Origin: Flaccisagitta enflata
Taxonomy: Eukaryota; Chaetognatha; Sagittoidea; Aphragmophora
Length of the DNA: 64,000 bases
Direction of reading: 5' to 3'
Assembly: GCA_965153355.1 (NCBI GenBank)
Contig: OZ231126.1
Location: 85,436,001 to 85,500,000 of the forward strand
Position numbers and translations under genes: made by a program
Notes under the pieces: model-generated
Database searches by the model: none
Told to the model about the DNA's origin: nothing
Seen by the model: only the letters and a program-made list of their open reading frames with translations
Part shown: piece after piece, positions 1 to 33,139 of the stretch
Layout of the letters: each line of letters opens with the position of its first letter
How positions within the stretch are numbered: position 1 is the first letter of the stretch

Positions 1-97
1 TGTTAAGAGGATGAGGTCTGGAAGATGAAGAGGATAAAGAGGAGGAAAGATCGATTTTCCCTCAGATCTAATCCTTGGTCAGTACACTCAAGGGGAG

Positions 98-296
<199 letters not shown>

Positions 297-300
297 GACA

Positions 301-790
301 AATACAGACAAAAAGACTTACCTAAAGAAGCAAAGATAAAAAATATATAAAAAAAATATTGATAGATAAATGAAAGTTAAATAGAATATTCAAAAATTCT
401 GTTTTGATCAAGCATATAAAAAATGAGTTAAAGCTTCAACTATTTATTTAAGATTCAACAAAGATTTTCTATTAAGTGAATTAAAATATTGTTACGTATT
501 GGGTACAATTCTTTAAGATATTGTATTGTATTGGTATTGTATTGTATTGGCCCAATACTTTGAAAAATTGTATAGTGTATTGTATTGTTAAAGAAAATGC
601 AAAATCGCCCGGGCTTGCATGTCACTTATTCTCTTATGTTGTTGATAGCATAATTCTGCCCATAACAGATAAAACTTTTTAATCCTGTGAAAGCCGTTAG
701 AGCGGGGTTCAACTGTACCTGAGTACAATTTGCCCGTTGAAGCCATTTTGAACAGGATGGCTAAACAACGGAGAAAACACAACTGTGAGC
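301..790. other. AT-rich intergenic stretch, no gene seen
   Basis: It holds degenerate ATTGTATTG repeats (about 490-590). The right half of a mariner-like TIR element (about 655-718) ends GCGGGGTTCAACTGTA, matching the complete element at 23731-23892. No coding signal was found. Confidence 0.6.
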
Positions 791-916
791 TAATTCTTTG
801 ACTATTAGTGATTTCAATTTGGCACCACCCATCGCATACATGGAGGCTTATAGTCCCGGAACTTGCTGTGTCGGTCATTCCATATTTTCTCCCGCAAGTA
901 CCCAACCTGTACTTGG

Positions 917-1565
917 ACCAACTATGGTAAAAAATCTCAGGATCATGTCAGAATTCTGGGATTTTACCGTCCATCCCATACTAGACCAATTTTGACCCCA
1001 GAAATCAGAATCTGCGGTCAAAAATGGTGTCAGGTCAATATTTTGATAGGCTGCGGCTACATTTCTCACGTCAAAATACTATACAAGGTCAAATTTTCAA
1101 AATGGAAAATGTGTCAATCTGATTGCAGATTCAAAATTCTTGAATAAAAATTATCAAAAGAAAGTGTCCTTCTTTTTTTGAAATTTTGAGAGGAACATAG
1201 TCAAAATTAGCGTCAAATATCCAAAATAGAGTTAAATTGCTCTTATGTCTAAATTCAACCTCATTTTGATCAATAATGTTAATCTTTAATTTTGAGTATA
1301 TTCTAATAAAAATTTTGAAAAAAGAAAGCCACTTTCTTCACACAGTTTTTGCAAGGATTTTGAATCTGCAAGCAGATTGACAAAATTCCAATTTTGAAAA
1401 TTTGACCTGAGAAATGTAGCCGTAGCCTATCGAAATATTGACCTGATACCATTTTTGACTGCAGTTTCGGATTCCTGGGGTCAAAATTGGTCTAGTATAG
1501 GATGGACGGTAAAATCTCAGAATTTTGACATGATCCTGAGATTTTTTACCAGCCATGGTACCGGA
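917..1565. repeat. Fold-back repeat, ~250-bp arms
   Basis: The left arm (about 917-1165) and right arm (about 1325-1565) are inverted copies with scattered differences. Both carry TGGTAAAAAATCTCAGGATC or its complement at the outer end. About 160 bp of AT-rich sequence lie between them. No transposase. Confidence 0.8.
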
Positions 1566-1699
1566 GTTGGGAGTCATATGGCGTGACTAGAGGTCGCAAG
1601 CGCGGTGACTAGCACACACAGCTTGAACCGCCTTCCTACCCCATATTGAGGAATATTAAGAACAAGCCCAAGAGGGCAACAGTTGCGTGCGTCTGGAAA

Positions 1700-1990
1700 T
1701 GACAAACAAAATGTTCAAAATGTTAAAAATGTCAGGAAATGTTAAAAAATGTTAAAAAATGTTAGATAATGTTAAATGATTATGAAAAATGTTATAAAAT
1801 GTTAAAAAATGTTAAAAAATGTTAAAATGCCAAAAAAGTCAGAAAATGTTAAAAAATGTTAAAGATTGTTAAAAAATGCCAAGAAATGTTTAAAAATGTC
1901 AAAAAACATCAAAAATTTAAAAATGTTACGGGACAGACCAATGGACCAACCGACAGACCAAGGTGTAGAGTTGCGTGCATGCGACTAAAA
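1700..1990. repeat. AAAATGTTA minisatellite joined to hairpin-family end
   Basis: About 20 units close to AAAAAATGTT run to 1925. They are followed by GACCAACCGACAGACC and a hairpin AGTTGCGTGCATGCGACT at 1969-1986, a member of the dispersed hairpin family. Confidence 0.75.
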
Positions 1991-2045
1991 TGGATTGAAC
2001 ATTTTTTTAAAACCTACTTAGACATACATATTACTTAGACTTACA

Positions 2046-2572
2046 CAGTCAGCGGACAAAACACAATAGGTATATATATCACTCCATTGGTTTTGATCCA
2101 ACCCACTGATGTTGAACAGAATGTTGTAAACAACAACTGGTTGTTGAAATTACAGCCGGCTGTTAAGTTACGAAGTTGGCAAAAATCCAACTCTAACAAA
2201 ATAGAATCAGACCTGCAGATTTATAATCTTGATGAAATTCTAAGAAGTTTGATATGTCACAATATATACTTTTACATAAAAATAAAAAAAAATATTATTT
2301 AATTCAATTATAACGCAATGTTAAAAAAAATTTTTCACCAAAAGTGTTAAATGTGACATATCAACCTTCTCAGAATTTCATCAGGAGTATGAATCTGTAG
2401 GTTTTATTCTATTTAGAAAAAATTGGATTTTTGCCAATTTTGTAACTTAACAGCCGGCTGTAATTTCAACTATTAGTTATTGTTTACAGCATTCTGTTCA
2501 ACATCAGTAGGTTGGATCAAAACCAACGGAGTGATATATATGCCTTTTTTGTTTTGTCCGCTGACTGTACAT
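2046..2572. mobile_element. Palindromic MITE-like element, ~230-bp arms
   Basis: The outer ends are CAGTCAGCGGACAAAACA and its inverted copy. The arms run at about 2050-2275 and 2335-2571 around a short AT-rich loop, and each includes ACAGCCGGCTGT. No coding capacity was found. Confidence 0.8.
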
Positions 2573-2924
2573 AATATTGTACTTTGTGATATTATGTGAT
2601 ACTGAGAAATCCTTTTTCAAAATATTAATCTCATTTGCGGATTGGTAGATGATATACAAAACAATGCTAATGACTTTTCACTTTACAAAAATTTCATTTT
2701 TTTCTTAAACGCAATAAAAGAAGTTATTAAGGTTATAAATTCAACTCAAACGGACTGTATTTCGAATTATCGCCATTATCACAGAATAGTTATCATAAAA
2801 CTGCAATATGCAAATGGAGATCTTGATGCTGACTTCGACTAATTATCATTTCTCCATGTCTTCTTATTCTTGATCTTGCCCGCTGACGAGTTTCTTGGCA
2901 GTCTGTTTGTCGGTCTGTATGACT

Positions 2925-9802
<6,878 letters not shown>

Positions 9803-9859
9803 CTAAAAAGAGAAAGTGATAAAAAAAGGGAAGTGAGTCAACAAATGAATTTGCATACC

Positions 9860-10560
9860 ATGGTTTTATTTCCATACATATATTTTGATTTTATAATTTC
9901 CATTCACATTTTTGTTTTATTCATTACCCTGTGATGCGCAGATTCGTTCATTCATTAATTCGTTCAATCATTGATTCATTCACTTTGTCATTCTAAAACT
10001 AATGCCGAGGTGAAAAAAAACATATTGTATCTCCAGTACTTAAAATATCATTTGCATAATGCAGTGCCACACTGATTGCTATTTGAAAAGCAAAAACTAG
10101 GACTACAGCCAACTAGAATGACAACTAGAAATAAAAATAAGGTCTTGTACTGACCATGTGGTAAAAAAGAGAACACCTCATCAAATGATAAAGAACTCAA
10201 CCGTTTAGAATATTGTTTTTTACACAAACTGATTAGTTCAAAAAGGGTTTTAGAAGACAAGAAAACCGACTGCCACCCTGTCTCAACTTGGCTGTGCTCT
10301 CCTTCAGCAGGCGCTTGGGGATTATTATTACTGATTAAGTCCCGAAGTTCAGCATGCATGATGAATATGCAATATCTTAAGATTTGGATGAACAAGGCCG
10401 GATACACTTTGTCCTGTGCGGGTGGGCACTGGGCAGGCGCCATATTTGAGGTCACTTGATTATTCAAGCAGGAGCAGCAAGGCCAAAGACCGAAATTAAG
10501 TGTGACCGACGGATCGACTAAGTGGTAGGGGGGGTCATACAGGGTTGTTGCCTGCCTTCA
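9860..10560. other. No gene confirmed; degenerate repeat end
   Basis: A minus frame at 10048-10160 has a hydrophobic stretch (LFLFLVVILVGCSPSFCF) but no supporting donor into the WAP exons. Sequence at 10380-10500 resembles the GGCCGGATACAC end of the hairpin family. The missing 5' exons of the WAP gene may lie in this region or beyond. Confidence 0.4.
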
Positions 10561-10571
10561 GGCTAAATTAT

Positions 10572-11720
10572 AGTACTCGAACTAGCAGTAGATTTTTTCT
10601 ACTGCTAGCAGATAGCATTTTTGAAATTTTTCTGCTAGCACTGCTAGCAGAAAGTAGCAGTTATAGATATAATAGTTTATAACCAGATCGGAAGGCACCA
10701 ATTGAGTAAACATGTATTACGGACTAAAATTCAAATATTTTTTTGATATACTTTGAACATTGTATTGATTGAAGGATAAATTCCACTTTATTGACTAAAA
10801 ATCAGGACGGAAATCATCTGATAATGGCTAAAAGGTAACACCAAAAGAGTCGCTCCTACTTTCATCATTCTTCATACAGCTAGATCTTGCTATCAATGCA
10901 ATTTAATACTGATTTTAGTCATGAGAGAAACTCATAATTGTAAAGATTAATAATCAATCAAGCATTGCTTTAAAAGAAAAAAAATAAATGTTTGTTTACT
11001 GAAGATAAGTATTGAAAAGATTTAAGCTAAGAGTGGGAATTGCTCTGTGATGAAGACTATGTAATTGATATGATTGATGTATGTTTGACTGGTTATAGAG
11101 ATTTAGATTTTCATTCAAACAATTCCAAGATAATATTTTGAAAATAATAAATTTTTTTTTATACACATCAAAAGTACCACGACATCTGAGTAGTGATAGT
11201 TTTGGTCTCTCTAGGGATTGTATCATGAAATGATAGGTAAGTTGAGAGTTATTTAGTAAGTTTATTCTATTGATCCCTTAGTTTCAAGATTAAATTCATA
11301 TATACAGAAAGAGAGATAAATTTCTTTTCCATTTGAAATGATTGAATAACTAATTCATCAAATGATGTGATAATAATCTACTAGATCTCTTATGACGATT
11401 TATTGATGCTGCCCTGTACAAAATATTCTTTATTAGGATACTCCCTTTATCATACTTTTATTGCAATTGTGTCAAATGGTTAACCTTAAATGACTTTAGG
11501 CTTCATTGACAATGTATCTTAAGATTTTGGGCAAAGAAGTCTTATTTTCTTAAGAAAAAGAAAAATTTTTGATAAAATTTGTTCTAACATTTGCGTAAAA
11601 ATCAAGAAAAAGGCTTGAATTCTGCTATTTTCTGCTAGCAGCAGAAAAATTTCTGCTAGCAGAGCAGTTGAGATTTCTGCTAGCAGCTCTGCTAGCAAAT
11701 TGCCTGCTAGTTCGAGTACT
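10572..11720. mobile_element. TIR element with CTGCTAGCAG subterminal palindromes
   Basis: Perfect 17-bp inverted ends AGTACTCGAACTAGCAG lie at 10572-10588 and 11704-11720. Just inside both ends are clusters of the self-complementary CTGCTAGCAG or parts of it. The ~0.9-kb AT-rich interior has no transposase frame. A non-autonomous DNA element is likely. Confidence 0.82.
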
Positions 11721-11849
11721 AATTTCAGTAGCAATGGGAAAAAATAAGAACACTTTAACAACAACTTGAGTCTCAAATTGACTGATGAATAAGAATACTG
11801 AGCCTAGAAAAGAAGTCATGTCCAAAAAAACTTTCGAATGCAATGGTTA

Positions 11850-12265
11850 ATAGTCGCAAAAGTATTAGATGGTCAGCGGTACCCGATGCCCCTAGTCATG
11901 TGGGTGTGAGGTGGTTAGAGGGCAGTGGCTAGGGGTCGATGACTTATGCTGCTGTTATTTGAGCCTCAAGGCTGGGATTAGAGACCTGGAGGCTGGCATT
12001 TAGGACCTTGAGGCTGGGATAGGAGCCCACTAGGCTAGGATTTAGAAGTTTTGAGGCTGGGATTTGAGCCTCGAGACTGGGGGATCCCAGGAGCCTAGAG
12101 ACTGCAGGATTTTGAGCCTCGAGGCGAGGATTTGAGCCTCCAGGCTGTGGTTTAAGCCTTAGGAAAGGAGCTAGGATTTAGAGAGCCACCCAGGCTAGGT
12201 TTGGGACGTTGAGGCTGGGATTTAAGCCTCAAGGCTGGGATTTGAGCCTCCAGACTGGAGTTCTG
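11850..12265. repeat. 18-bp minisatellite element, left end plus array
   Basis: The left end is AATAGTCGCAAAAGTATTAG then GGTCAGCGGTACCC. An array of GAGGCTGGGATTTGAGCC-like units follows (11955-12260). The right arm seen in related copies is missing. Confidence 0.75.
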
Positions 12266-12269
12266 ATTT

Positions 12270-13600
12270 TTTCTCATTGAGAAAGTTGAAATATGATTTT
12301 TTTGATTATCACTGCATCCTTGATTCTCATTTACACAATTCACACAAAATTTTTAAAACTAGGCATAAATTTCAAGAGCTAAGCTTGCATAGCACCAGTG
12401 AAAGATTTGGATAAGTGAATGAGAGGCTGTCTTGCTTGCTGTGTGTAAGTGGACAATGCTTGGTTCAAAAGAAGTAAAACATACTGCCCTTTTGAGTTTT
12501 TAAAAATGTGTTACCTTACTATAAATTCCTCAACGATCAAGAGACCGCGGCTAGTTTTAAGTCCTCTGCCGCTTATCCTGACGCTTCTGCTGCCATTGTT
12601 CATATGTCTTTTGCGTTTTCTGCCTTGTGCCCCTAGAGGGCCGGCGCTAAACAGAGAGCAAGAGGAGAAGGCGAAAAGAACCAACACTATTAGTTTCTAC
12701 CGTCCGTGCCGACTTAGAAGCTGCTGGTTTTGCCAAATACCACCACTTCATATTATCGCCCAAAAGTCCGAACCGAAAGTTAAGACAGCTTATGGCCCCC
12801 CGAGGTGCCCTGAATCCTGGGATTCTCGCCATAATGGATGCCTATTTAAACCTGCTGCTTTGTTGTTTCATTGACATTCTCCTTTATTTTTTTGCTAGAA
12901 AACAACCTCAAACCAATAAAGATCATTCTTAATTGAAGAGTAATGGGGCAGGGTTGACCTAATCGATCCAGGAGGGATGAGGCTATTGCCATTAATTTGA
13001 CCATATGAGATCCACCATGTCACCAATTCAGGACTGACTTACTAACCTTTTTCCTAGTTTGTATTCTTCTTTTATGCTTAAAGACCCTCAACTGGAGATT
13101 GGGTTACTCTTGCCCTTGTGGAAATTGTTTGCTAAACTTCATCGCCATTCAGCCATAGGGCATTCACATCTGAGTGAAAGAAGAAGGGAAACTTGATCAA
13201 AACTAAAGTAGTTGTCGCCTTTAATACTGCAAGAATGTACTGAACTGAGCTAATAATGATGATGATGATTGAGGTTGGAGCTAAGGGTGGTCGACGCACG
13301 ACTGAGACCCTTTACTTGGCAGACCCAACCTGAGTGGCAATGTTTTTCTCTGGATATTGGTAAAACTACCAAACACTAATCATCCACACAAGTCAAGACC
13401 AACAAGTAACTAAAAAAACTAATTAATCATCATTAATATCAAGATAACGATTCAGCTAATAAAGCTAGACAACAATATGATCAGTTATAACTAGATATCA
13501 AACTAATAAACGCATAACGAGAAAAGTTATAAACTAATAATCGATCAACTGCAATATGCAAATGAGATTCATGTACATCCCCTCAACAGATTACTTACTC
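12270..13600. other. No gene confirmed
   Basis: Plus-strand frame 12449-12874 (141 residues) has no recognisable domain, no splice support and an uneven composition, so I do not call it. The rest is plain AT-rich sequence upstream of the DEK_C gene. Confidence 0.5.
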
Positions 13601-13607
13601 TTTGCCA

Positions 13608-14357
13608 CAGTAATAGTCGCAAAAGCGTTAGATGGTCAGCATTACCCGTTGCCCCTATATGAGTATATGTTGATGTGTGATGGTGAGAGGGGCGGCGGCT
13701 CCAAAGGGGCCAATGACCTATGATCAGCAGTTCTGAGGATCTAGGCTAGAAAGTGAGTATCAATAATAGGATTTGAATTTCAAAGCTCTGATTAATTGTC
13801 TCGAGGCTGGTATTTGAGGCTTGAGGTTGGGATTTGAACTTGAGGTTGAGGTTGAGGCTAGGGTGCAAGCCTTGAGGCTGGGGTTTGAGACTTGAGGCTG
13901 GGATATGAGCCATGAGGCTGGGATTTGTGCCTTGGGGCTTGGATTTGAGCCTCCAGGTTGAGATTTGGACTTGAGGCAGGGATTTGAGCCTCCAGGCTCG
14001 GATTTCAGTCTCCAGGCTGGGATTTTAAGCTTGGGGCTGGAATTTGAGCCTCGAGGCTGGGATTTGAGCCTCAAGGCTGGGATTTGAGCCTCTTGGCTGG
14101 GATTTCAGCCTCAAGGTTGGAATTTGAGCCTCTAGGTTGGGATTTGAGCCTGGAGGCTAGGATTTGGGCCTTAAGGCTAGAATTTTGGCCTTGAGGCTAG
14201 GATTTGGGCCTCAAGGTTGGGATTTGAGCCTCGAGGCTAGAATATGAGCTTCGAAGGGGGTGTACAGAGAAGGAGGAGGAGGAGGAGAAGGAGGAGGAAA
14301 AATTTCTTCTGTGTGAAAGCATAGGTCATCGGCCCCTTCGGAGCCGCTGCCCAAAAA
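13608..14357. mobile_element. 18-bp minisatellite element with both inverted ends
   Basis: The left end is AATAGTCGCAAAAGCGTTAG followed by GCGGCTCCAAAGGGGCC. The array at 13790-14250 has about 25 units near GAGGCTGGGATTTGAGCC. The right arm is CATCGGCCCCTTCGGAGCCG after a GGAGGA run. It shares its ends with 36541-36915 and 60890-61355. It lies just upstream of the DEK_C gene start. Confidence 0.8.
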
Positions 14358-14704
14358 CTGCGTTTAAATCAAGAACAATTTAAGAACGTCTAAACCTTGA
14401 AACCACCTAAAATTTAAGGACATCACATTGCTCAAAAAGTTACGTTCTTATAAAAAAACTTTAGATAACTCCGGTTAGTCTTTTGTCATGATTTGGTTGA
14501 TGGGATGCTTGATTTTTGGTCGCTAGGCACAGCGTTTGACAGAGCTTAAGGAGAAATATGAACAATGCTTTTGTCTCAGTATGGCGGTCTACGTTTATTG
14601 TTAAATCAGAACTTGTTAAATCAGTAAAGATGACACTATTATGACGCTCATATGCGTTTTATTATTTATATTCAAACGTGTTGAGAAAATCATAACAAGT
14701 GAAA

Positions 14705-28992
<14,288 letters not shown>

Positions 28993-29117
28993 ATTCATTT
29001 TTGGGGACCAGCTCACACACACACACATGGAGAAAGAAAGGAAAAAAGAGTAAGACAGACCCGCGCACTCACTAGACGCAGGAAAAGGGAGGGACAGAAA
29101 GAAAAGAGAAAACTCAG

Positions 29118-29163
<46 letters not shown>

Positions 29164-30060
29164 GACAGAAAGACAGAGAGAGAGACAGAAAGAGAACCAA
29201 GAGAGAGAGAGAGAGAGACCGACAGGGAGACACAGAAGGCCAGAGAGACAGAGGGAGAGAGAGAGACAGACAGACAGACAGGAAAAGACAGACTGACAGA
29301 AACAGAGAGATCGTAGGAGAGGCAAAAAGGCAGTCAGAAAGACAGAAAGATTGGTATGGGTGTGTAGAAAAGCAGTGAGAGACAGAGTGAAAGAGAGATT
29401 AGCAGGAATTGGAAAATAAATTGGTAGACACTTTTCAGGGAAAGAGAGAATGAAAGAAAGAGAGAAAGAAAGAAAAAGATGGTAAAAGGGTTAAAACGAC
29501 ATTGATATCACTTAACAACTAGACTGACAGAAGAACAAGTTTTCATTTCCTTACGATTCAGGCCTGTATATATAGTTGCATACTGGGGAAGGAAATCAAA
29601 GAGTAGAAAAACCAAAAGTAGAAAAATACAGAAGATATTACATTTTTGGCAGTACTAAAAAGTAAAAGTCAGTCACCACACTATTTTATTCTATTTAAAC
29701 CAAAATATTACTATATAGGGGGTATATGGGGAAAAAGTCAAATGCAGTTAAACCCCATGGGGAAGATTATCAAAGGACCATAAGGGGGGGGGAGAAATCA
29801 AAAGCCGTGCGACTATATACACCCCTGCATTATATTGATACGCTCGATGTAACTGGAAAACCATTTTGAGATTGTCATCATCCCACTCTTTTTATGCCGC
29901 ATGCACTCGACTCTATAACCTACTATGTCTGTCGGTCGGTCGATTTTAACCTTACTGCGTCTGCCCAAATTCATGTCGGTTAGCCTTTTTTAACTGCCCC
30001 TACCTACCCGCGTGCGAATTGGGTAGCAAGGCCAGGCCGTGTGACCGGCCTTTTTTGTTG
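28993..30060. other. DEK_C gene 3' flank: CA/GA repeats and hairpin-family end
   Basis: GA/CAGA-rich repeats fill 29100-29320, and AT-rich sequence follows to 29870. A degenerate hairpin-family copy lies at 29893-30050 (CGACTCTATAACC, GTCGGTCGGTCG, GGCCAGGCCGTGTGACCGG). No poly-A signal could be assigned with confidence. Confidence 0.6.
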
Positions 30061-30319
30061 ACAGTTGTATATTCGTTTGATTCTTTGAACAATTTGGTGT
30101 AATTCCATTTTAGAACAATGATCAATGATTACGTCCTGAATATATATTATATTATGCGCTTCAACCACCTTTTTTCCTTCATTATATAACATAACTGGAC
30201 TTTATCAAGCTAAGTTAATTCGCCTCTTTTGTAGTTCATTTAGATGAACATATGTGAATGGTTTCTATTACGTCATTAAAATGACAGCTCATGCAGCAAA
30301 CAATCACATAATCACTATT

Positions 30320-33139
30320 CTAATAGTTAATCCCGCTTGCCGCCCGAATGACCCGATTTGCATGCGCGGCGCATCCTTCCTTGAATTTGATCCGCCGTCG
30401 TTGGAATGAGTTGTAGATGTCGAGGTATCCGAGAGATTGACGTAGGGTCCTTATGCTCTCCCAACGGTTGTAGCCGAAGATACGCCTAATGGCGTCATTC
30501 ATTGCGACGTGACATGAATGCATTTCCGCGCTACTAAATTCTTTAACTTCAGACGCATGCGTAATAGTTGGGACACAAATTGTAAAAAGGAGACTCATTA
30601 GTACTATTTCGTCTGGCTTTGCCTTAGCCGACACAAGAGAATTTGCGCTACAATAAAATGCTCTGAGTTCAGACTTCGCAGAAAAAGATAGATACTTGCC
30701 AGAAACAATAGTAGTACCGAGATAACGCCATTCCGTGACAATTTCAATCTCATTACCATTAAGAATAAGCGGTTTGATAACAGATCCTGGATTACCAAAA
30801 ATTAGTGTTTTAGATTTTTTCGTATTGAAAGTAAGATTAAATTTGCTGCAGTATTTTTGACAGACATCAAGTAATTCTTGCATAGCACTTCTAGTTGGCG
30901 ATATAAGACACAAATCATCAGCGAAAAATAGACATGCTACAAACATTTCAATCATGTGACATCCTATACCTTTCGACCTTAAAAGCCTAATCAAGTCATC
31001 AACATAGATTGCAAAGAGACGAGGACTAAGAACTCCGCCTTGCTTCACACCAGTTAATACATCAAAAAAATCTCCATGTACTCCATTCCACTTACATCTT
31101 GCCGCCATATTACAATACCAATAAATTAGTATATTTAAGAGACATAAAGGAATACCTCGATCCATCAATTTTATAAACAGGCCATAGTGAGAGATTTTGT
31201 CAAAGGCTTTCGTACAATCTAAAAAGGTAACAAAAGTCGCGGAGCCATTTCTTTGAAAATAGTCAACACAAGACTTGAGAATAAATATAGCATGGGATGT
31301 TGAGTGTTTAGCTTTGAAGCCAAATTGTAAGTCGTCGCTTATCAAGTAACATTCAAGTTTAGATAACAATAAATATTCAAATAGCTGTGCAAATATGACA
31401 CCGAGACTAACAGGGCGGTAATTAGAGGGACTTGACGCATCGCCATTTCTATCTTTGATGACGGGGGTAATAGTGTTACAAAGAAATTCGTGAGGTACAT
31501 ATCCGTGACTAAGCATCGAGTTGAACAAAATGTGAAGATGGATGAGAAGCTTAGGGCTACCGTGAAAGATATGATACGCTTTAACAAAATTACCAGTGGC
31601 TTTACCAATTTTCAATTTACGAACTGCGTTCAACATGTCATCCCACGTAAACAGAGAAGGATTAAGAGAGTCGTTATTATGGTTTTCACAATAGGATTTG
31701 TAAATAGGATCAAATTTACTTTTAAGACGATCATTTGCTTCTGAATTGACATGAATACTACTGAAAAAATTCGAGAAATTTTCAACTATGTCTTCGTCAT
31801 CTACAGAACCGTCAATTATAACAGATGAGGGGACATGACCGGAATTAATACTTTTGTAGTTCTTCCAAAATGTATTAGAATCACGATTCAATAAGCTCTG
31901 GGATAAAGCATCAGATAAATTACCAGCTTCCGTGCGTTTACTTCTACGTAACTGCCGTTTGTATTGACCATGAGTAGAAATTTTTTCATTGTATATTACA
32001 CCTGACCGCGGACATCCAACTGATTTCCAAAGTGTAAATGCATCATGAGATTTACGCTTAAGCTCGCTAAGTTCCGGGGACCAAAAACATTTATTTATAC
32101 CATGTTTACGACGTGGTAATACTTCATCGGCCTTGGCAATAGCTTTCACAATATCGCAGTAATATTTTTCAAGTGAAAAAGTGTGCTGTACATCATTGCA
32201 AATAACATTATAATGATTAATCGTAGAAACGGGAATCTCAATTTGATCAAGGTGATATGCCATGGTAGAACGAAAAGAATCTAATTCTTCTTCTTTTAAT
32301 GAATTCCAAGGAATATAGTTTGTATGGGCATTTCTAACTGGGTTAAAAGTGTCAATATTTACGTTTAAAGTCAAACGTAATGGAACATGATCAGATACAT
32401 TCATATGATGATAACATATTTCTGCATTTTCTATAAATGGTTGCAAGGTTTGACTAACTAGAATACAATCAATAAAGGTGTATGAATTCTTTTTTACATC
32501 ACATCGTGTATACTGTGTAGAGTGATCAAAATTAGGAATTGAGTCAAAACAAGAGATAAGACCATACTCGCGCATTAAATCATTGACTAAGATAGCATAA
32601 GGATGATTCAATTTGTATACATTACAGTTAAAATCAGCCATGATAATGTACTTGTGAAAAGGATGACTTTTTAGAATATTCTCTACAAATGCAAGTGTCT
32701 CGCTATAAAGAATAAGTTGCTCTTGTATTCTACTATTGTCAAAGTAAGGAAAGTACACATTGATCAGTAAAACATCATGATCTGTAATCTTCAACTCTAA
32801 TACAGACACTCGTTCATGGTTTAAATCAAGTCTGGGTCGTACTGATTTTGAAATATTTTTTTTATAAAGAAACCCCGTACCACCATACGGTCTTCCTTTC
32901 ATGATTTGAGAATTAACTACTTTTTGCATACCAGAAACAGCATGAGAGTCGTAATTAGAATGTAATAATTTCAAACGATTAGTTCCGTGATTTTTTCTAT
33001 AAGGGGGACGCAACCAATGCTCTTGAATGGCTAATACTGAAATATTATTTTCGTCACATTGATCATAAAGAAATTCTTTAGAATTGTCAAAGCCACAAAT
33101 ATTATGACTGGAAATTATGAGTTTACCGGTGTCATCCAT
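30320..33139 (-). CDS. LINE ORF2: APE endonuclease plus reverse transcriptase
   Basis: This is an open frame of 939 residues from the ATG at 33139. An AP-type endonuclease comes first (IQEHW near residue 40, MADFN near 168, SDHVPL near 250). A reverse transcriptase follows (LDCTKAFD near 640, KQGGVLSPRLFAIYVDD near 700, FADDLCLIS near 739). No RNase H was seen after the RT. It makes and integrates cDNA by target-primed reverse transcription. The layout fits the two-ORF APE LINE groups (CR1, L2, Jockey-like); I cannot fix the clade. No stops or frameshifts interrupt it, so the copy is probably young. The frame also stays open upstream to 33193 without an ATG. Confidence 0.95.
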   Translation of the reverse strand: MDDTGKLIISSHNICGFDNSKEFLYDQCDENNISVLAIQEHWLRPPYRKNHGTNRLKLLHSNYDSHAVSGMQKVVNSQIMKGRPYGGTGFLYKKNISKSVRPRLDLNHERVSVLELKITDHDVLLINVYFPYFDNSRIQEQLILYSETLAFVENILKSHPFHKYIIMADFNCNVYKLNHPYAILVNDLMREYGLISCFDSIPNFDHSTQYTRCDVKKNSYTFIDCILVSQTLQPFIENAEICYHHMNVSDHVPLRLTLNVNIDTFNPVRNAHTNYIPWNSLKEEELDSFRSTMAYHLDQIEIPVSTINHYNVICNDVQHTFSLEKYYCDIVKAIAKADEVLPRRKHGINKCFWSPELSELKRKSHDAFTLWKSVGCPRSGVIYNEKISTHGQYKRQLRRSKRTEAGNLSDALSQSLLNRDSNTFWKNYKSINSGHVPSSVIIDGSVDDEDIVENFSNFFSSIHVNSEANDRLKSKFDPIYKSYCENHNNDSLNPSLFTWDDMLNAVRKLKIGKATGNFVKAYHIFHGSPKLLIHLHILFNSMLSHGYVPHEFLCNTITPVIKDRNGDASSPSNYRPVSLGVIFAQLFEYLLLSKLECYLISDDLQFGFKAKHSTSHAIFILKSCVDYFQRNGSATFVTFLDCTKAFDKISHYGLFIKLMDRGIPLCLLNILIYWYCNMAARCKWNGVHGDFFDVLTGVKQGGVLSPRLFAIYVDDLIRLLRSKGIGCHMIEMFVACLFFADDLCLISPTRSAMQELLDVCQKYCSKFNLTFNTKKSKTLIFGNPGSVIKPLILNGNEIEIVTEWRYLGTTIVSGKYLSFSAKSELRAFYCSANSLVSAKAKPDEIVLMSLLFTICVPTITHASEVKEFSSAEMHSCHVAMNDAIRRIFGYNRWESIRTLRQSLGYLDIYNSFQRRRIKFKEGCAAHANRVIRAASGINY

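Noticed and set aside
10048-10467. Minus frame with signal-peptide-like LFLFLVVILVGCSP as a first exon of the WAP gene
   Set aside because: There is no ATG directly before it in frame with a fitting donor, and part of it overlaps a dispersed repeat end.
12449-12874. 141-residue plus frame
   Set aside because: No domain, no splice support and a composition typical of chance.
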